NCBI RefSeq assembly: GCF_014200375.1
Contig: NZ_JACHBP010000001.1
Span: forward strand, 2,349,889-2,413,888
Direction: 5' to 3'
DNA length: 64,000 nucleotides
DNA from: Terrimesophilobacter mesophilus
Lineage (GTDB): Bacteria > Actinomycetota > Actinomycetes > Actinomycetales > Microbacteriaceae
This document shows positions 18,456 through 27,050 of the stretch, piece after piece; positions within the stretch are counted from its first letter, which is position 1, and every line of letters starts with the position of its first letter. The position numbers were made by a program, and so were the translations under genes. The notes under the pieces are model-generated. The model worked only from the letters and a program-made list of their open reading frames with translations. It was not told where the DNA came from and searched no databases.

Positions 18456-18958
18456 TGGCCGATCCGGCGAGGGCTCGCAAGCTCGCCGATCGCATCAAGG
18501 TGATCGTGGCGAAGCGGCTCGAGAAGGGGATCAAGGATCCCCGGCTCGGCTTCGTCACGATCACCGATGTGCAGGTGACCGGCGACCTTCAGCACGCGAG
18601 TATCTTCTACACCGTGTACGGCACCGATGAGGAGCGCGTCGACTCTGCCGCCGCGCTCAGGTCGGCGACGGGGATGCTGCGCACCGAAGTGGGCAGGAAC
18701 ATCACGGCCAGGCTGACTCCGAGCCTCGAGTTCATCGCCGATGCGATCCCCGAGAACGCGAAACTCATCGAGGACCTCCTCGCCGAGGCGCGCAATCGGG
18801 ACGGCGAGGTCTCGTCTCTCGCGGCCACCGCGCAGTACGCCGGGGATGCCGACCCGTACGTCAAGCCGCGCGAGCTCGCAGCCGCCGACGAGGACGACGA
18901 GGACGACAGCGAGGACGACGGCGAGGACGACGGCGAGGACGACGGCGAGGAGGAGTGA
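18455..18958 (+). CDS. rbfA: Ribosome-binding factor A with acidic tail
   Basis: 167-residue 30S maturation factor. The KH-like domain covers residues 1-115: RARKLADRIKVIVAKRLEKGIKDPRLGFVTITDVQVT, and the later AxG-type helix ALRSATGMLRTEVG. Actinobacterial RbfA often has a C-terminal extension. Here it ends in about 24 residues made almost only of Asp, Glu and Gly, encoded by a 12-base tandem repeat. The overlap with the infB stop suggests coupled translation. The next gene, mutY, points the opposite way. Confidence 0.94.
   Translation: MADPARARKLADRIKVIVAKRLEKGIKDPRLGFVTITDVQVTGDLQHASIFYTVYGTDEERVDSAAALRSATGMLRTEVGRNITARLTPSLEFIADAIPENAKLIEDLLAEARNRDGEVSSLAATAQYAGDADPYVKPRELAAADEDDEDDSEDDGEDDGEDDGEEE
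18887..18957 (+). repeat. Asp/Glu-coding tandem repeat in rbfA
   Basis: Units of GAGGACGAC followed by three copies of GGCGAGGACGAC occupy the last 70 bases of rbfA and encode the EDDEDDSEDD/GEDD tail. Such 12-base repeats can vary in copy number by slippage without shifting the frame. Confidence 0.85.
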
Positions 18959-18994
18959 TCACCCGCGCGGCCCTTGTGGCCCGCGACCGTGCCC

Positions 18995-19861
18995 TCACTG
19001 TGGCAGTGTGAAGTCACTCCCGGAGGCGACTACGAGGCCGTCGGCGACGAGGCTCGCCAGGGCGCGCTCGCGCTGGGCGGCATCCGGCCACAGGGCTTCC
19101 AGTTCGTCGCGCGTCACGGGGATGTCGCTCGTGCGAAGCTCAGCGAGGATGAGTCCGCGCACCTGACGGTCCGAGCCCTCGTACCTCGCCTGCGCCGCCC
19201 GCGCAGGGCCGCGGTATTCCGGATAGCCGTCTGCTCGCCACGCGCACACGTCAGCGATCGGGCATTCCGCGCACTTCGGGCTGCGCGCGGTGCAGACGAT
19301 CGCCCCGAGTTCCATGATGGCGGCGTTCGTGACGCGAGCGTCGGCGTCGTCCTGAGGAAGCAGTGCCGCCATCGCGGCCAGGTCGCGGTTCGTCGATGCC
19401 GGCCCGGCATCCGCCTGCCCGTCGATCGCCCGGGCGATGACTCGTCGCACGTTCGTGTCGACGACGGGATGCCGGTGCCCGTATGCGAACACCGCGACGG
19501 CTCGGGCGGTGTACTCGCCGACGCCGGGCAGCGTGAGGAGATCGTCGACGCGCTCGGGAACGACGCCGCCGAACTCCTCGGTGATGACGACCGCGCAGGC
19601 GTGCAGCCGGAGCGCGCGGCGCGGATAACCCAGCCTGCCCCACGCGCGAACGGCCTCCCCGACGGGAACCGCTGCGAGGTCCGCCGGCGTCGGCCACCGC
19701 TCGAGCCAGGCGGCAAGCGGCTCGATCACGCGTACGACGGGCGTCTGCTGGAGCATGAACTCGCTCACGAGGATTCCCCAGGCTCCGAAGCCGGCCCTCC
19801 GCCACGGAAGGTCGCGGCGGTTCCGGAGGAACCACTCGTTCACCGGCGCCGCAATCGTCAC
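18995..19861 (-). CDS. mutY: A/G-specific adenine glycosylase MutY
   Basis: 288-residue base-excision enzyme that removes adenine opposite 8-oxoguanine. Catalytic Glu34 is in SEFMLQQTPV, the helix-hairpin-helix LPGVGEYTAR is at 111-120, and catalytic Asp135 is in VVDTNVRR. The [4Fe-4S] ligands are C190, C197, C200 and C206 (C-x6-C-x2-C-x5-C). The C-terminal NUDIX-like 8-oxoG-recognition domain of E. coli-type MutY (about 350 residues) is largely missing and replaced by about 60 residues. Such short forms are seen in actinobacteria. It is divergent from the kinase-like gene 17 bases away. Confidence 0.9.
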   Translation of the reverse strand: MTIAAPVNEWFLRNRRDLPWRRAGFGAWGILVSEFMLQQTPVVRVIEPLAAWLERWPTPADLAAVPVGEAVRAWGRLGYPRRALRLHACAVVITEEFGGVVPERVDDLLTLPGVGEYTARAVAVFAYGHRHPVVDTNVRRVIARAIDGQADAGPASTNRDLAAMAALLPQDDADARVTNAAIMELGAIVCTARSPKCAECPIADVCAWRADGYPEYRGPARAAQARYEGSDRQVRGLILAELRTSDIPVTRDELEALWPDAAQRERALASLVADGLVVASGSDFTLPQ

Positions 19862-19878
19862 CGCACTACTCTAGAGAT

Positions 19879-20514
19879 ATGGCTCGATGGGCACCGGAGA
19901 AGAAGGACCAACTCGAATCGCTGGCGGACGAGATCCTTCACAACTATTCCCACGGCAGGGCCATGGTCGCGGTCGACGGGCGTCATGGGGCAGGGCAGCA
20001 GGAATTCGCCGATGGTCTCGCCGAAGCACTGCGCCGCGATGGCGCCCACGTGTTCCGCGCCTCGATGGACGACTTCTTCCGCCCGCGCGCCGACCGAGAG
20101 CGCTCCGGAGCCCAGGATGGGGCTGCCTACTATCGGGACGCCTACGACTACTCGCTCCTGCGCAGGGTTCTCATCGACCCGTTCCACACGAGCGGGAGCA
20201 CAGGGTTCGTCCTGACCGGGTTCGACGTCGTGCGCGACCAGCCGGTCTTCCAGCCGAAGTGGATGTCGGCCGGGCCCGACGCGATCCTCGTCATGGATGG
20301 CACGTTCCTGTTGCGCCCGGACCTCGCCGGCGTGTGGAACTACTCGGTCTGGCTGAGCACACCGCTCCAGAGCGGCGATGAGGATCTCGAAATCCGTCGC
20401 GCCGCCTCGGATGAGGTGTACCTGAAGGATGCGAATCCGAGCGAGAAGGCCAACACCATCATCGACAACCAGGACCCGGATCACCCCAGGAGAGTGTTCG
20501 CGGACTCCTGTTAG
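19879..20514 (+). CDS. Uridine kinase-like protein with degenerate P-loop
   Basis: 211-residue protein related to the uridine kinase/P-loop kinase family. AMVAVDGRHGAGQQEFADGLAEAL at residues 28-51 sits where GxxGxGK(S/T) should be, but the Walker Lys and Ser/Thr are Gln40 and Gln41. SMDDFFRPRADRERSG, ILVMDGTFLLRPDL and the C-terminal NTIIDNQDPDHPRRVF match the rest of the family. ATP binding in the usual way is therefore doubtful; it may be inactive or regulatory. It is divergent from mutY and its stop is interlocked with the convergent reductase gene. Confidence 0.7.
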   Translation: MARWAPEKKDQLESLADEILHNYSHGRAMVAVDGRHGAGQQEFADGLAEALRRDGAHVFRASMDDFFRPRADRERSGAQDGAAYYRDAYDYSLLRRVLIDPFHTSGSTGFVLTGFDVVRDQPVFQPKWMSAGPDAILVMDGTFLLRPDLAGVWNYSVWLSTPLQSGDEDLEIRRAASDEVYLKDANPSEKANTIIDNQDPDHPRRVFADSC

Positions 20515-21530
20515 GCCGCTGGCGGTTCGGTCGTGTTTCGGCGCCCGTCGACCTCCGCGACGATCTCCGCGGCGTCCAGGAACACCCCGGTTCGCTCGAC
20601 CTCGTGGACGAGGCGCACGAGCGCGGCGTTGATCGGGGTCGGGACACCCACGGCGGTACCAGCATCCACGATCGCGCCGTTCAGGAAGTCGATCTCCGTC
20701 TTGTGGCCCCTCTGGATGCTCTGCAGCGTCGAACCCGGATTCGGCACGCGACCCATCCGCCACCTCATGACGAGCGGCAGAAGCTGGGCGATCGCGGCCG
20801 GAAGGCGGCGAAACAGGCGAAGCAGACCGTTGGACAGCCCCTGAACCTTCTCGAACCGGATGCCGGAGGCGATCGCGACGGCCACCGCCTCCTGCATGCT
20901 CCTCGTGAGCACCTCGCGAAGCGCGGAGTTCGCGATGGTCGCCTGCGCGCTCGTCCCCGTGATCGCCGGGAGCGCATTGATCTGGTTGACGATGAGCTTC
21001 GTCCACTGGGCGCCGGCGAAGTTGTCGCTCGATTTCACGGGCATGACGGCGCCGAGCACCGACACGACGTAGTCGACGCCGAGGCCGCCGTCGTCATTGC
21101 CGAGGTACGTCGCACCCGACGTGGTCACGGCGACGCGCCCCGGTTCGACGAGCGACGCGGCGAACATGGCGAGACCGCCGACGAGATCCGTGTGCCGCAG
21201 GATGGCGCGCGCGGTGCTGATCGACCTGATCCCGTTCTGGACGATCACGACGGGCACGCCCCGGATCCAGTCGGCGTTCTCGCGGAGCGCGGCGGCGGCA
21301 TCCAGCGCCTTGGTCGTCACGATCGCGAGCTCCGGCGCCTTCGTGAGGGTCGGATTCGCCGTCACCGGGGCAACATGCTCGCCCCATGCCCCGCCCAGCC
21401 TGATCCCGCCGGAACGGATGGCCTCGAGATGGTCTCCACGCGCGGTGACCTCGACCTCGTGACCTGCTCGCTCGAGGAGCGCGGCGATGGTCCCTCCGAC
21501 GGCCCCCGCGCCGATCACCGCTACCCTCAT
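20511..21530 (-). CDS. 2-dehydropantoate 2-reductase family protein (ApbA/PanE)
   Basis: 339-residue NADPH-dependent oxidoreductase. The Rossmann motif GAGAVGGTIAALLERAG starts at residue 7. The C-terminal helical domain carries WTKLIVNQINALPA, whose Lys and Asn match the catalytic K-xxx-N pair of ketopantoate reductases, and IPEPGS-like VPNPGSTLQSI. The start is ATG 21530, because the longer frame upstream overlaps truB. It may serve pantothenate synthesis, but members of this family also act on other 2-oxo acids. It is slightly longer than E. coli PanE (303 residues). Confidence 0.85.
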   Translation of the reverse strand: MRVAVIGAGAVGGTIAALLERAGHEVEVTARGDHLEAIRSGGIRLGGAWGEHVAPVTANPTLTKAPELAIVTTKALDAAAALRENADWIRGVPVVIVQNGIRSISTARAILRHTDLVGGLAMFAASLVEPGRVAVTTSGATYLGNDDGGLGVDYVVSVLGAVMPVKSSDNFAGAQWTKLIVNQINALPAITGTSAQATIANSALREVLTRSMQEAVAVAIASGIRFEKVQGLSNGLLRLFRRLPAAIAQLLPLVMRWRMGRVPNPGSTLQSIQRGHKTEIDFLNGAIVDAGTAVGVPTPINAALVRLVHEVERTGVFLDAAEIVAEVDGRRNTTEPPAA

Positions 21531-21575
21531 GTTCGGAATCCTACGGGGCGCCCCCGAGATTGGTAGCCTCGAGGG

Positions 21576-22502
21576 GTGATGGATACCCGTTCGCGCAGCG
21601 GCATCCTTCTCGTCGACAAGGACGCAGGCATGACGAGCCACGATGTCGTCTCTCGCACCAGGAGGCTCGTCGGCACGCGTCGTGTCGGGCACGCGGGCAC
21701 CCTCGACCCGATGGCGACCGGGCTTCTCATCCTGGGCCTGAACGGCGCAACGAGGCTCCTCACCTACCTCGTCGGTCTCGATAAGGAGTACTCGGCCACG
21801 ATCCGCCTCGGCGGCTCGACGCCCACCGACGACGCCGACAGCGAGGTGGATGTCGTGGCGGATGCTGGGCGGCTTGCGGCTGTGACCGACGCTGACATCG
21901 CCGGGTCGATCGCCGCGCTGACCGGTGACATCGAGCAGGTCCCGTCCACGATCAGTGCCATCAAGGTCGACGGTCGTCGAGCCTATGCGCGTGCGCGAGC
22001 GGGCGAGACCGTCGAGCTGCGGGCCAGGCCGGTCACCGTCAGCGCGTTCGAGGTGCTCGGCACCCGTCGCGGCGAATTCATCGACCTGGATGTGCGTGTG
22101 GAGTGCTCGACGGGCACCTACGTCCGTGCCCTCGCGCGCGACCTGGGCGCCGACCTCGGCGTCGGAGGGCACCTCACAGCACTGAGGAGGACGAGGGTGG
22201 GGCCATTCGGCGTGTCAGAAGCCCACCGACTCGACGAGCTCGATCTCGGCGCCGATCGCCGAGCGCCATCCGACATCGCCAGGGCACTGTTCCCCGTCCT
22301 CGAACTGACCGCCGAGGAGAGCGTCGACCTCGGTCACGGGAAGAAGGTGGAGGTGGGCGAACGTTCGTTCGGCATGGCGGGGGATGCCTCGGGCCCCGTC
22401 GCGGCGATCGCACCGGATGGCCGCCTCGTCGGGCTCGTGACGGTCGGCAACGGTCATGCGGCACCGTTGATCAATCTTCCGGCAGAGGGGGATGCGGCAT
22501 GA
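21576..22502 (+). CDS. truB: tRNA pseudouridine(55) synthase TruB
   Basis: 308-residue enzyme that makes pseudouridine 55 in the tRNA T-loop. The N-terminal SGILLVDKDAGMTSHDVV is followed by the catalytic motif GHAGTLDPMATGLL with Asp43. Later come DKEYSATIRLGGSTPTDDADS and a C-terminal PUA-like region from about residue 235. It starts at GTG/ATG near 21576. Its stop overlaps the ATG of the small membrane protein. The truB - membrane proteins - ribF order is common in related actinobacteria. Confidence 0.95.
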   Translation: MMDTRSRSGILLVDKDAGMTSHDVVSRTRRLVGTRRVGHAGTLDPMATGLLILGLNGATRLLTYLVGLDKEYSATIRLGGSTPTDDADSEVDVVADAGRLAAVTDADIAGSIAALTGDIEQVPSTISAIKVDGRRAYARARAGETVELRARPVTVSAFEVLGTRRGEFIDLDVRVECSTGTYVRALARDLGADLGVGGHLTALRRTRVGPFGVSEAHRLDELDLGADRRAPSDIARALFPVLELTAEESVDLGHGKKVEVGERSFGMAGDASGPVAAIAPDGRLVGLVTVGNGHAAPLINLPAEGDAA

Positions 22503-22867
22503 TCGAGTGGTTCACGTGGATCCAGGTGGCCGTGGCCGTCGCGGCGGGTGTGCTGTGCCTCGTCCTCGGAGCAGCGGGTAAGGAGCCGAACGACTACAGC
22601 CTCGGCGCCATGCTCGTCGTCGAATTCCTGCTCGTCGCACAACTCCTGGTCGCGGTGCTCGCGCCGGCATTCGGCAACCACGCAACGGGCAACCCCCTCG
22701 AGTTCTACACGTACCTGGTGTCCGCCATCATCCTTGTTCCGCTGGCCGGGTTCTGGGGACTCGTGGAGCGAACCAGATGGAGCACGATCATCCTCGGCGT
22801 TGCGGGGCTTGCCGTGGCGATCATGCTCTATCGGATGCTGCAGATCTGGACCGTCCAGCTCTCGTAG
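22499..22867 (+). CDS. Small four-helix membrane protein
   Basis: 122-residue protein with four hydrophobic helices separated by short loops: WIQVAVAVAAGVLCLVLGAA, AMLVVEFLLVAQLLVAVLAP, TYLVSAIILVPLAGFWGLVE and IILGVAGLAVAIMLYRML. The ATG overlaps the truB stop by 4 bases (ATGA). I recognise no catalytic or transport motif. It lies in a run truB - this gene - another membrane protein - ribF, so it is probably co-transcribed with them. The function is unknown. Confidence 0.8.
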   Translation: MIEWFTWIQVAVAVAAGVLCLVLGAAGKEPNDYSLGAMLVVEFLLVAQLLVAVLAPAFGNHATGNPLEFYTYLVSAIILVPLAGFWGLVERTRWSTIILGVAGLAVAIMLYRMLQIWTVQLS

Positions 22868-22905
22868 CGCGATCCGGACCCCCGCTATCGCCTAACCTTG
22901 AAGCG

Positions 22906-23340
22906 ATGACAACCCCACACACCCCGCCAGGGCCGGTTCGCTCACGGTCCCGCGGGATCGGAGGCGTGCTGATCGCCGTTTACGGCGTTCTCGCGCTCGC
23001 GGCGACGGGGCGCTCCTTCGTGCAGATCGTGACGAAGTTCGACCACGCCCCTGTCGCCTATCTGCTGTCTGCACTCTCCGCCGTCGTCTACATCATCGCG
23101 ACGATCGCCCTGCTCCGCGGCGGACCCGTCTGGTATCGCGTCGCCTGGTGGACGATCTCCTTCGAGCTGCTCGGCGTGCTCGTCGTCGGCCTGCTCAGCA
23201 TCTTCGATGGACAGCTCTTCCCGAGCGATACCGTATGGTCGGTGTTCGGACGCGGCTATCTCTTCATTCCGCTCGTGCTGCCCGTCCTCGGGATGGTCTG
23301 GCTGTCCACTCGCGGCCGGGAACGCGAAGGGAGCGACTGA
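22906..23340 (+). CDS. Integral membrane protein of unknown function
   Basis: 144-residue protein with a Pro/Thr/Arg-rich cytoplasmic N-terminus and four hydrophobic helices: GGVLIAVYGVLALAATGRSF, VAYLLSALSAVVYIIATIALL, AWWTISFELLGVLVVGLLSIF and GYLFIPLVLPVLGMVWL. It starts at ATG 22906 and ends one base before the ribF GTG, a spacing that implies coupling with ribF. No enzymatic motif is visible. Its position beside riboflavin kinase may be only operon history, and a transport role is not supported. Confidence 0.78.
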   Translation: MTTPHTPPGPVRSRSRGIGGVLIAVYGVLALAATGRSFVQIVTKFDHAPVAYLLSALSAVVYIIATIALLRGGPVWYRVAWWTISFELLGVLVVGLLSIFDGQLFPSDTVWSVFGRGYLFIPLVLPVLGMVWLSTRGREREGSD

Positions 23341-23341
23341 C

Positions 23342-24304
23342 GTGGACGTGTACACGCGACTCTCCGACGTGCCGGCGGAGTTCGGCCCTTCCGTCGTGAC
23401 CATTGGGAAATTCGATGGGGTGCATCGCGGGCACGAGCTCATGATCGATCGACTGCTCACTGACGCGAGGGCGAATTCGTTCGTCCCGACCGTTCTCACC
23501 TTCGATCGGAACCCGCTGAGCGTCCTCGCACCCGACGCCTGTCCGCCCGAGCTCGTGAGCAATGCGCAGAAGCTCGAACTCCTCGACCGGGCGGGCGTCG
23601 AAGCGACCGTCATGCTCGAGTTCACGCGCGCGTTCAGTGAGAACTCGCCGCGAGAGTTCGTCGAGCTGATGCTCGTGCAGGCCCTGCACGCGAAGATCGT
23701 CCTGATCGGCGAGGACTTCCGGTTCGGGCGGCGCGGTGCAGGAGACAGCGAGGTTCTCCGAGATCTGGGCGGCGAACTCGGCTTCCGCGTCGACATCCTG
23801 CCGCGCGTCGAACACGACGGCCGCAGGGTCTCCTCGACGTGGGTGCGCGAACTGCTCGACGCCGGCGACGTCCGCGGTGCGGAGACGATCCTCGGGAGGC
23901 GCCCCTCCGTCCGCGGAACGGTCGTTCGCGGGGAGCAGCGCGGGCGCGAATTGGGATTCCCCACCGCCAATCTGGCGCCCAAGCCGGAAGGGTTCGTTCC
24001 TGCGGACGGCGTCTACGCCGCATGGGCGGACGTCGACGGTGCCCGATACCCTGCCGCGGTGTCGATCGGGAACAACCCGACATTCGCCGGCGTGCCTGAG
24101 CGACAGGTCGAGGCCCACATCATGGGCCACGGTCGGGACGCGATCGAGCTCGAGCTGTACGGGAAGCTGCTCGAGTTGCAGTTCGTCGACCGGGTGAGGG
24201 GCATGGTGGCCTTCGACGGGCCCGCAGCGCTCGTCGATCAGATCGCCGACGACGTCGAGCAGGTCCGCTCGATGCTGTCGAGCGATCCCGAGCGCGCTCG
24301 ATGA
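23342..24304 (+). CDS. ribF: Bifunctional riboflavin kinase / FAD synthetase
   Basis: 320-residue RibF that makes FMN and FAD. The N-terminal FMN adenylyltransferase domain has VTIGKFDGVHRGHE at residues 20-33, and VSSTWVRELL near 168-177. The C-terminal kinase domain begins around RRPSVRGTVVRGEQRGRELGFPTANL and contains the nucleotide- and flavin-binding GFPTAN motif. The GTG at 23342 was chosen because it directly follows the previous gene; the open frame upstream has no supporting features. It overlaps the next gene by 4 bases. There is no FMN riboswitch upstream. Confidence 0.95.
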   Translation: MDVYTRLSDVPAEFGPSVVTIGKFDGVHRGHELMIDRLLTDARANSFVPTVLTFDRNPLSVLAPDACPPELVSNAQKLELLDRAGVEATVMLEFTRAFSENSPREFVELMLVQALHAKIVLIGEDFRFGRRGAGDSEVLRDLGGELGFRVDILPRVEHDGRRVSSTWVRELLDAGDVRGAETILGRRPSVRGTVVRGEQRGRELGFPTANLAPKPEGFVPADGVYAAWADVDGARYPAAVSIGNNPTFAGVPERQVEAHIMGHGRDAIELELYGKLLELQFVDRVRGMVAFDGPAALVDQIADDVEQVRSMLSSDPERAR

Positions 24305-25554
24305 CGGGAAGCGCGGAACCCGGGTCGCCGAGGGTTCCGCTGTGGGCGGGCCGCACGATGGCGCTGGTCGGGATCGTGCTCGTGAGCCTCAACCTCCGGA
24401 CGGCGGCCACGTCGTTGTCACCGATCGTGGGCGCCGTCTCCCGTGACATCCCTCTCGACGCTCTCGGGCTCGCCGTGCTCGGGATGCTTCCACCGATCAT
24501 GTTCGCGCTGTCCGGGCTCGTCGCTCCGCGGGTTGCGCGACGCCTGGGGCTCGAACTCTCGCTCATCGTCTCCATTGTCGCGATGATCGCGGCCCTGTCG
24601 CTCCGAGCGGTCGCGCTGGAGTACTGGGCCCTCTTCGGCGGCACGCTCATCGCGCTCATCGCCGCGGGTGCGGGAAACATCCTCCTCCCTCCCATCGTCA
24701 AGAGGTACTTTCCCGACCGGATCGGTCTCATCACGTCCCTGTATGCGACGGCTGTGGCGGCGGGGACCGCTCTGCCGCCTGCCGTCGCGTTCCCGATCGC
24801 CGACGCCGCCGGATGGCGCACCTCCCTCGCGGTGTGGGCGATCCTGGCCATGATCAGCCTCCCGCCCTGGATCGTTGCGCTCGCGCAGAGGCGACGGTCG
24901 CTGCGCTCTGTGGTGGAGGACTCGGCCCCCGAACTCGAGGAACCGGCCCCCGGCATGGTCGGCAGGGTCTGGCACTCCAGGACTGCATGGGTCATCGCGA
25001 TCGTGTTCTCGCTCACGTCGTTCCAGGCGTATTCGCTGTTCGCCTGGCTCCCGAAGCTCCTCGTCGAACAGGTCGGCACGAGCGAACTCGAGGCCGGGCT
25101 CCTCCTCGCGTTCTGGGGCATCCTCGGGATGGGAGCATCGCTCGTCGCCCCCATCCTCGCCACCCGCCTGAAGAATGCAGGGTGGATCCTGCACGTGGGC
25201 GCAGCAGGTTTCGTCATCGGGTATCTGGGACTGCTGCTCGCTCCAGCAGTGTCGCCGTGGCTCTGGGTCGGGTTCTGCGGTCTCGGCCAGATGGTCTTCC
25301 CGGCCTGTCTCGCTCTCATCAATCTTCGAACGAGATCCCACGACGGTTCGATCGCGCTGAGCGGCTTCGCGCAGGGGGTCGGCTACTCGATCGCGTCGCT
25401 CGGGCCGCTTCTCGTCGGGCTCCTGCACGACATCACGGATGGCTGGGCCGCCTCGCTCATCCTCATGTCAGCCACGGCCGCACTCTTCGTGTACTTCGGG
25501 TTCGTCCTCCGGATTCCTCGATTCGTCGAGGACGAGACGGCGGGCAGACGCTGA
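24301..25554 (+). CDS. MFS permease, CynX/NimT family
   Basis: 417-residue, 12-helix major facilitator protein of the CynX/NimT group, whose known members move cyanate or 2-nitroimidazole. Diagnostic early segments are GIVLVSLNLRTAATSLSPIVGAV (residues 22-44) and LGMLPPIMFALSGLVAPRVARRLGLE. The central loop with EDSAPELEEPAPG separates the two six-helix halves. It overlaps ribF by 4 bases, so it is likely expressed with that operon. Its substrate cannot be told. It converges on the ROK gene. Confidence 0.85.
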   Translation: MTGSAEPGSPRVPLWAGRTMALVGIVLVSLNLRTAATSLSPIVGAVSRDIPLDALGLAVLGMLPPIMFALSGLVAPRVARRLGLELSLIVSIVAMIAALSLRAVALEYWALFGGTLIALIAAGAGNILLPPIVKRYFPDRIGLITSLYATAVAAGTALPPAVAFPIADAAGWRTSLAVWAILAMISLPPWIVALAQRRRSLRSVVEDSAPELEEPAPGMVGRVWHSRTAWVIAIVFSLTSFQAYSLFAWLPKLLVEQVGTSELEAGLLLAFWGILGMGASLVAPILATRLKNAGWILHVGAAGFVIGYLGLLLAPAVSPWLWVGFCGLGQMVFPACLALINLRTRSHDGSIALSGFAQGVGYSIASLGPLLVGLLHDITDGWAASLILMSATAALFVYFGFVLRIPRFVEDETAGRR

Positions 25555-25585
25555 ACAGCGGCTCCGCAAGGTCCGGCGCAGGAGG

Positions 25586-26518
25586 TCAGTCCAGGATGTC
25601 TGCCCGATGCACGAGCGCCGCGGCCCCGATGAGCGGTCCCTCATCGGAAAGGGCGGAGGGGACGACGCTCACCTTGCGGACGAAGCCGAAGGACGTGTGT
25701 TCGTCGATCCCGGCCCGGATGTGGTCGAAGAGTTCTGGCGTGATGCGCGAGAACCCGCCACCGATCGTCACGAGCTCGAGGTCCACGAGCGAGGTGACCG
25801 ATCCGATGGCGCGCCCGATCGCCCGCCCGGCCCTGGCGACGGCGGCCTGAGCGATCCCGTCGCCGGCGACATGGCTCTCCGCCAGCTCCTCGCCGGTCGA
25901 CCCGCTCCAGCCCTGCGCGCGCGCCCACGCGACGCTTCGCGGGCCGGACGCAACGGCCTCGAGGCATCCGTGGCCACCGCACGCGCAGTCATCCGTGAAT
26001 CCGGCGACTTCGACGTGACCGATATGGCCGGCATTGCCGGTCGGCCCCGACACCGTCCTTCCGCCGAGGATGAGGCCCCCGCCGATCCCGGTGGAGACCA
26101 CCATGCCCATGTGGTTGGAGCTGTCACGGCCTGCTCCCACCCAGTGCTCGGCGAGCGTGATACACAGCCCGTCCATGCGCAGGGTGATCTCGTGACCCGG
26201 CGCTGTCGTCGCGACGAGCTCGGTCAGCGGAAAATCTCGCCACGCCGGAAGGTTGAGCGGTGAGACGAGCCCATCGTCCTGGCGGATCGGTCCTGCGGCG
26301 CCGATGCCGATGCCGAGGAGCCCGGAGCCGGTCGGCAGCGTGCCGAGTGCCGCTGCGACAACGCCGGTCACGCTCCCGGAGAGTTGTTCGGAGTCGCTGG
26401 ATGCCCCGGTCGGTCGCCGGAACCGGCTGCCGTCGATGATGCGCCCTCCGGAGTCGACGAGCGCCGCCTCGACCTTGGTTCCGCCGAGATCGACGGCGAG
26501 CGCGAGGTCGGATGGCAT
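25586..26518 (-). CDS. ROK family sugar kinase
   Basis: 310-residue protein of the ROK family (glucokinase, N-acetylmannosamine kinase and similar). The phosphate-binding loop ALAVDLGGTKVEAALVD is at residues 6-22. Mid-protein GNAGHIGHVEV supplies the zinc histidine. The cluster CACGGHGCLEAVASG gives the three zinc cysteines. The segment RMDGLCITLAEHWVGAG holds the catalytic Asp in a slightly unusual context, since most ROK kinases read NDANAAALGE there. No helix-turn-helix is present, so it is a kinase rather than a ROK repressor. The sugar is unknown. Confidence 0.87.
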   Translation of the reverse strand: MPSDLALAVDLGGTKVEAALVDSGGRIIDGSRFRRPTGASSDSEQLSGSVTGVVAAALGTLPTGSGLLGIGIGAAGPIRQDDGLVSPLNLPAWRDFPLTELVATTAPGHEITLRMDGLCITLAEHWVGAGRDSSNHMGMVVSTGIGGGLILGGRTVSGPTGNAGHIGHVEVAGFTDDCACGGHGCLEAVASGPRSVAWARAQGWSGSTGEELAESHVAGDGIAQAAVARAGRAIGRAIGSVTSLVDLELVTIGGGFSRITPELFDHIRAGIDEHTSFGFVRKVSVVPSALSDEGPLIGAAALVHRADILD

Positions 26519-26558
26519 CTTCAGATCCTATTGCGGTGGCTGCGCGTAGGGTTGGATC

Positions 26559-27044
26559 ATGACCCCCGGCACCACGCGTCTGGAGTTCACTCGGCGGCTG
26601 GATTTCCATCCCGCGATCGTGTTCGACGCGCTCATCGACCCCGACCTGCTCGGTGGCTGGCTCGCGCACGCGGTCGTCGAGCCGCACGAGGGCGGTGCCT
26701 TCGACCTCGCGTGGCTCACGAGCACGAGCTTCCCGCCGACGCGCGGTCGGATCAGCCTGCTCGACGAGCCGAGAGCCCTCGACGTCGTGACGGACAATCG
26801 CGGCCGGTTCCGGTTCGATCTCGACCCGAGCCCCGGGGGAGAGCGAGGCACGGTCACCACGCTGACCACTGCCGTCGACGTCGTGGTCGACCGCGCGTTC
26901 GTGCCGCGAGTCGCGGCGGACTGGCAAAGCAGCCTCGACCAGCTGGATGGCCTCCTGCGCGGGCATCCGGTGGACTGGATTCACTGGGATCGGGACCGTT
27001 CCGGTGCATGGCGGGAGTACCTGGCGGCGGCCGGAGGGCACTGA
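26559..27044 (+). CDS. SRPBCC-fold protein (AHSA1-like)
   Basis: 161-residue START/Bet v1-like protein. The N-terminal pattern LEFTRRLDFHPAIVFDALIDPDLLGGWLAHA is that of the AHSA1/SRPBCC group, which binds hydrophobic ligands. The tail SSLDQLDGLLRGHPVDW is the usual closing helix. There is no signal peptide. It is divergent from the ROK kinase with 40 bases between the starts, which include a TTGGATCATG start context. The ligand and pathway are unknown. Confidence 0.78.
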   Translation: MTPGTTRLEFTRRLDFHPAIVFDALIDPDLLGGWLAHAVVEPHEGGAFDLAWLTSTSFPPTRGRISLLDEPRALDVVTDNRGRFRFDLDPSPGGERGTVTTLTTAVDVVVDRAFVPRVAADWQSSLDQLDGLLRGHPVDWIHWDRDRSGAWREYLAAAGGH

Positions 27045-27050
27045 TCCGAC

